Source: Formicarius rufipectus
Lineage: Eukaryota; Chordata; Aves; Passeriformes; Formicariidae
DNA: 64,000 nucleotides
Direction: 5' to 3'
Assembly (NCBI GenBank): GCA_013399695.1
Contig: VXAU01000760.1
Span: 3,341,610-3,405,609 of the forward strand
Within the stretch, counting starts at the first letter, position 1; every line of letters begins with the position of its first letter. The position numbers were made by a program, and so were the translations under genes. This document shows, piece after piece, positions 62,134 through 64,000 of this stretch. Below the pieces are notes generated by a model that had not been told where the DNA came from, did not search any database, and saw only the letters and a list, made by a program, of their open reading frames with translations.

Positions 62134-63040
62134 CTGGAAAGAACAATGGGAGAACTTGATAACTGCAGGAAAAATAGGTAAATTATGTTAATCTGTCCTT
62201 TTTCTTACTTTATTTGATTTTAATTGTACTGGTTTTGGTAATCTTAAATTAGAGTAAGCTTTCATTGCTGGAGAAAATCTGAATTTGCTCAGTACTGAGT
62301 TAATCTCAAAAATCTAGAGCCATCTGACTTATTTTTCAAGTATTTATCAAACTGAAGAAAGGAGTAGTCTGGGGTTGATTCTGAATGATGCTGTTATCCA
62401 GACTGCTGCAAATGTAACTTGAGGGTGGCATTAGAAAAACCTGGAGCTCTAATTCTGAAAATTGTGGCTTTGTACCTGAACAAGATCCCATTGTTTATTA
62501 CAGACAAGCAGGAAAAACCTCTGTAATCTTAAAAATTACGTGCCTTAAGGCTGTGAGTACAGAATATGCAGCTTCAGCCAGGTTCTGCAACTTGGAACTA
62601 ACCCTCATCTTGTTTCTTGTTGTAAATTTTCCCTTTTAATGTTTACTGTACATTGGAAAATTGACTTTCCAGAGCTAAAAATCGTTGAACCTTTGGAATA
62701 TAAGAGCTGGATGAAAGAAGTTTTTCTATAGGATCACACACCCAGACTCTTACCATCAGAAAGGAATATCCTATCCAAAGGCTCCTCCAGTTCACTGGGC
62801 AGGGAGGAATTGACTCATCTTGGCTGTGAACTGCTACTGCCTGGGCTGGGGCCTCACACACAGCACATCTGCTGATGTATGGTTGGATTTCTTCTTCGGA
62901 GAGCGGTGTCATCGGCAACGGAGCAGCGCTGGATAACCAGTAAGACTTGTCGTTTCGGCTGGCATAGTAACACACTTGGTTGATATTACAGTAAGCAAAG
63001 GGCATGGTATTAAACACAGGGAGGCAAGATCCTGCCAGAC
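61870..63040 (-). CDS. COL4A4: COL4A4, collagen type IV alpha-4 chain, C-terminal part (last two coding exons)
   Basis: The 3' end of a network-forming basement-membrane collagen chain that trimerises with alpha-3 and alpha-5. Only exons 62754-63040 and 61870-62133 are in the window; the collagenous region and earlier exons lie to the right. Together they encode 182 residues plus two bases of a preceding codon, nearly all of the globular NC1 domain. The C4a half ends with AYCNINQVCYYA and RCAVCEAP; the C4b half runs from AVAVHSQD through WRSLWIGYSFLM, SPGSCLEDF, YSFWLTTV to ISRCQVCLKHG-stop. Eleven of the twelve NC1 cysteines are present and none is missing within this span. Assignment to alpha-4 rather than alpha-2 or alpha-6 rests on remembered alpha-4 C-terminal sequence and position beside RHBDD1. 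Confidence 0.92.
62134..62753 (-). other. COL4A4: COL4A4 last intron
   Basis: 620 bases, GTAAGA...TTCCAG on the - strand, phase 0. Nothing else recognised in it. Confidence 0.9.
62754..63040 (-). CDS. COL4A4: COL4A4 penultimate coding exon
   Basis: 287 nt on the - strand between acceptor 'tattatttttcag' (just above 63,040) and donor GTAAGA (below 62,754). It begins with two bases of a split codon and ends in phase 0 after SFLM. It encodes LAGSCLPVF and the rest of C4a, then the start of C4b up to WIGYSFLM. An apparent longer open frame past the donor is intron read-through. Confidence 0.93.
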
Positions 63041-64000
63041 CTGAAAAATAATAAGTGATGCAAATTACTCCACTTCTAGGTAAGCTGATAATGGTATTCT
63101 GGCCAATGTTGCTGCAAAACTATATATCTGAACTGCAGTTAGGTAATTCACAGATTTTGAACCTCCCAAGCTCTTTACTGAAATCACTGGTTATGTGGAA
63201 AATAGAGACTTTTTCACCAAAAAGTATCTTACTTTGACCAATAACATTTAATTGTGTCACAAGCTGGTATTTAAACATGAGGTAGTTTGTCACCATGGGA
63301 AACAGTTATGATAACAAATTTCTTAGCTGTGCCAACGCTGAAAAATAAATTAGGCTAGAGGTGGTGGCTGGTTTAAAAGGAGATTAGATATTTGCAAACT
63401 CATTAAGAGCAGTGAGAAACCAAATGCCAATAATGATAAATAGAAAATTTTTGTAAAGTATGACAAACCATTGCTACCAGTGCATTAAGCTGAAATCTCA
63501 GCAGCTGTTCTACTGCCTCCCAGAAAGGTTTCAGACAAACTCAAAGTGAAATAAAAGGATTGAGGGGTTTTGCAGAGCCAATCCTGCAAAATTCTCATCA
63601 GGCAGACATCAGTGGGATCTAAGAAGTGACTAGTGCATACTTCAGCATACTTCAGAGGGGAAGTTCTTCCAGAACTGAATTTAGAACAGTTGCATGATGA
63701 CCTATTTAGTTAACAATAGTCACTGTACAAAGTTCTGCCTTGAACTCTGTGTGAAGTGTTATTTCTGTAATGCCCCCAAACCCAAACACCTTCATTAAAG
63801 ACGTGATGTTTCTGTACAGAAGCTGCTTTTGCTTATCACTGATAATATTCCATTCTGGTACTAATAAAGGATCTGGAGCAGCCTGAGTAGGGAAAATGCC
63901 TGTAAAATCACAGGAGATGAGGACTCTGTGCTCTTTGAATCTTATTTTCACTGCTGTTATGAGACATTCTGTTAGGAACTGGCTCTCCTGGGGAATACCA
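63041..64000 (-). other. COL4A4: COL4A4 intron (upstream of penultimate exon)
   Basis: The exon encoding the first part of NC1, up to the Gly that precedes LAGSC, should lie to the right. I searched this stretch on the - strand and found no NC1-like or Gly-X-Y coding sequence, so it is intron to the window edge. Confidence 0.75.

Noticed and set aside
62643..62753. COL4A4 open frame extending left of 62,754
   Set aside because: It passes a GTAAGA donor placed exactly where the NC1 sequence ceases and the next exon resumes it in phase.
63041..64000. Additional COL4A4 exon at the right edge
   Set aside because: No Gly-X-Y repeat or NC1 motif could be read in any minus-strand frame here.
1..64000. 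CRISPR arrays, bacterial operons, tRNA or rRNA genes, intact retroelements
   Set aside because: No regularly spaced repeats, no cloverleaf or rRNA segments recognised by eye, and no long transposase, reverse-transcriptase or viral frames; all CR1 copies are 3' fragments.

Overview
The window is vertebrate nuclear DNA, almost certainly from a bird and plausibly a songbird. It is AT-rich and mostly non-coding. Exons are short with canonical GT/AG splice sites, CpG islands mark promoters, and the recognisable repeats are CR1 LINE 3' ends, the dominant avian retroposon. There are no operons, ribosome-binding sites, CRISPR arrays or insertion sequences.

Two protein-coding genes are supported. RHBDD1 (RHBDL4, an ER rhomboid protease) lies on the + strand. 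Its CpG-island promoter is near 24.86-25.39 kb, and six coding exons between 32,053 and 51,421 join in frame to a complete 314-residue protein. Catalytic Ser144 and His195, a ubiquitin-interacting motif and a C-terminal p97/VCP-binding motif are all intact. Its 3' UTR runs to about 53.5 kb. COL4A4 (collagen IV alpha-4) enters from the right on the - strand. Only its last two coding exons (63,040-62,754 and 62,133-61,870) are inside, encoding most of the NC1 trimerisation domain. The two genes converge tail to tail, with 10.4 kb between their stop codons.

Layout: 1-330 is a GC-rich CpG island edge. By the known amniote gene order IRS1-RHBDD1-COL4A4, with IRS1 divergent from RHBDD1, it may be the IRS1 5' end, but no IRS1 coding sequence is present. 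0.5-24.5 kb is a gene-free interval with scattered CR1 remnants, an isolated CpG cluster near 19 kb and a GC-rich unclassified block near 20.3 kb. A 23-base assembly gap at 24,764-24,786 is flanked by near-identical copies of the same ~30 bases. 25.4-25.55 kb holds a degenerate CA-rich minisatellite just downstream of the promoter. 25.2-32 kb is the long 5' intron, 32-51.4 kb the coding exons and introns, and 53.5-61.8 kb the inter-gene stretch that includes the COL4A4 3' UTR.

Functionally the genes are unrelated neighbours: ER-associated membrane-protein degradation versus basement-membrane collagen. I found no evidence of a novel multi-gene system. The points worth a second look are a short upstream ORF in RHBDD1, its very tyrosine-rich linker, the gap with duplicated edges, the promoter-proximal minisatellite, and candidate regulatory or non-coding elements. 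All coordinates come from reading the sequence by eye; no alignment or search was run.
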